In this document: one piece after another, positions 5,292 through 5,700 of the stretch
Layout of the letters: each line of letters begins with the position of its first letter
Numbering within the stretch: position 1 is the first letter of the stretch
Source of the DNA: a bacterium
GTDB taxonomy: Bacteria > Dependentiae > Babeliae > Babeliales > RVW-14
Length of the DNA stretch: 5,700 nucleotides
Assembly: GCA_010027825.1 (NCBI GenBank)
Contig: RGUK01000112.1
Span: 1-5,700, forward strand
Direction of reading: 5' to 3'
Notes under the pieces: model-generated
Told to the model about the DNA's origin: nothing
Seen by the model: the letters and a program-made list of their open reading frames with translations, nothing else
Database searches by the model: none
Translations under genes and position numbers: made by a program

Positions 5292-5700
5292 TCACTGTTT
5301 GGTTGCCCAGTCTTTTGTCGCCCAATCCTGTGTCGCCCATCCGTTGCCGCGCGGCGTTGCCTTGCCTGCAACGGCGTCAGTTATCCCCTCGCGCGCTGCG
5401 CGGACGCCGCCAAGTATCGGGATGCGACTGACAACTTCTCGGACTCCGCTCCGCTCCTTGGCGTTGCTGTCATTCAGGCCAAATGCTGCGTCCGTCGCTC
5501 CGGCTGCCACGTTGAAGCCAGAGAAGCCAAGAGCGACGGTAGGACCGCCGATCAGGCCAGCGGTGCGGATGTAGCCATAAGCCCCGTTGTCGATCTGATC
5601 GCCGACGCCATAGAGGATGTCACCAACAAGGCCGAGTCCACCGGTGAGCATCAGGCTTTCGACATACCACTTCATGAACGTGTCGATGTCGCCGTGGACG
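5292..5700 (-). CDS. C-terminal end of a large phage protein (likely internal virion or polyvalent protein), partial
   Basis: The frame is open from the right window edge to TGA at 5294-5292, giving about 135 visible residues. The ATG at 5675 is probably internal, since the frame continues upstream without a stop (VHGDIDTF precedes it) and no ribosome binding site is seen there. The visible part is rich in Gly, Ala and hydrophobic residues: LMLTGGLGLVGDILYGVGDQ, then a segment with LIGGPTVALGFSGF and NVAAGATDAAFG, then SRIPILGGVRAAREGI. These look like membrane-active or amphipathic helices, as at the ends of podovirus internal virion proteins and large polyvalent proteins. The protein ends in a WATQD/WATKD/WATKQ repeat. 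The opposite strand from the early operon and the shared terminator fit a late structural gene. The exact family is not identified. Confidence 0.65.
   Translation of the reverse strand, partial: VHGDIDTFMKWYVESLMLTGGLGLVGDILYGVGDQIDNGAYGYIRTAGLIGGPTVALGFSGFNVAAGATDAAFGLNDSNAKERSGVREVVSRIPILGGVRAAREGITDAVAGKATPRGNGWATQDWATKDWATKQ
5302..5346 (-). repeat. Three tandem 15-base units encoding a W-A-T-x-D repeat
   Basis: Units at 5302-5316, 5317-5331 and 5332-5346 share the core GYYGCCCA. On the minus strand they encode the final residues WATQD-WATKD-WATKQ of the partial phage protein. Divergence between units is mainly at wobble positions, which suggests selection for the peptide rather than recent slippage alone. 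Confidence 0.6.

Noticed and set aside
4834..5340. Minus-strand ORF of 168 codons opposite the diphosphohydrolase
   Set aside because: It crosses the bidirectional terminator and overlaps the end of the leftward gene; the plus-strand protein has clear family motifs.

Overview
This window looks like the early (replication and recombination) region of a tailed bacteriophage or prophage. The host is probably a proteobacterium, judging from moderately high GC, clear GGAG-type ribosome binding sites and tight phage-style gene overlaps; no gene identifies the host directly. No integrase, tRNA, CRISPR array or insertion sequence is visible. Nearly every base is coding except two control regions (1922-2030 and 3819-4013) and one terminator (5259-5288).

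Layout. Leftward: a 78-residue Cro/CI-like helix-turn-helix protein (1921 to 1685) is followed, with overlapping stop and start, by a primase-polymerase/RepA-type helicase (1697 to beyond base 1). The helicase gene leaves the window on the left, so it never appears as a closed ORF, but its frame is open from 1684 to base 1 and carries convincing motifs. Its extreme N-terminus lies in another frame (1697-1554). The two frames meet at about 1571-1578, where roughly 20 residues of the expected prim-pol domain seem to be missing. Rightward from a divergent control region with inverted repeats (1941-2016): an acidic protein of unknown function (2031-2498), a Sak4-like RecA-core ATPase (2491-3285) and an SSB-like protein with an acidic tail (3282-3818), all overlapping. 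A structured 195-bp gap follows. Next come a Cas4/AddB-like PD-(D/E)XK nuclease with an extra C-terminal cysteine cluster (4014-4823) and a small dATP/dGTP diphosphohydrolase-family (MazG/MazZ-like) protein (4823-5260). A 13-bp perfect hairpin flanked by A and T tracts ends the rightward unit, and also the convergent leftward gene, whose C-terminus (5292 to beyond 5700) looks like the end of a large virion or polyvalent phage protein.

How the genes fit together. The helicase and prim-pol domains would open and prime the phage DNA. The nuclease, Sak4 annealing/strand-exchange ATPase and SSB-like protein form a phage recombination set: resection, annealing and ssDNA coating. The nucleotide hydrolase adjusts the dNTP pool. 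The small repressor-like protein, encoded beside operator-like palindromes that overlap both divergent promoters, probably sets the balance between the two directions. The points most worth a second look are the broken prim-pol N-terminus, the structured 3819-4013 gap, and the nucleotide-pool enzyme, which belongs to a family linked in some phages to 2-aminoadenine genomes. No previously undescribed system is evident from the sequence alone.
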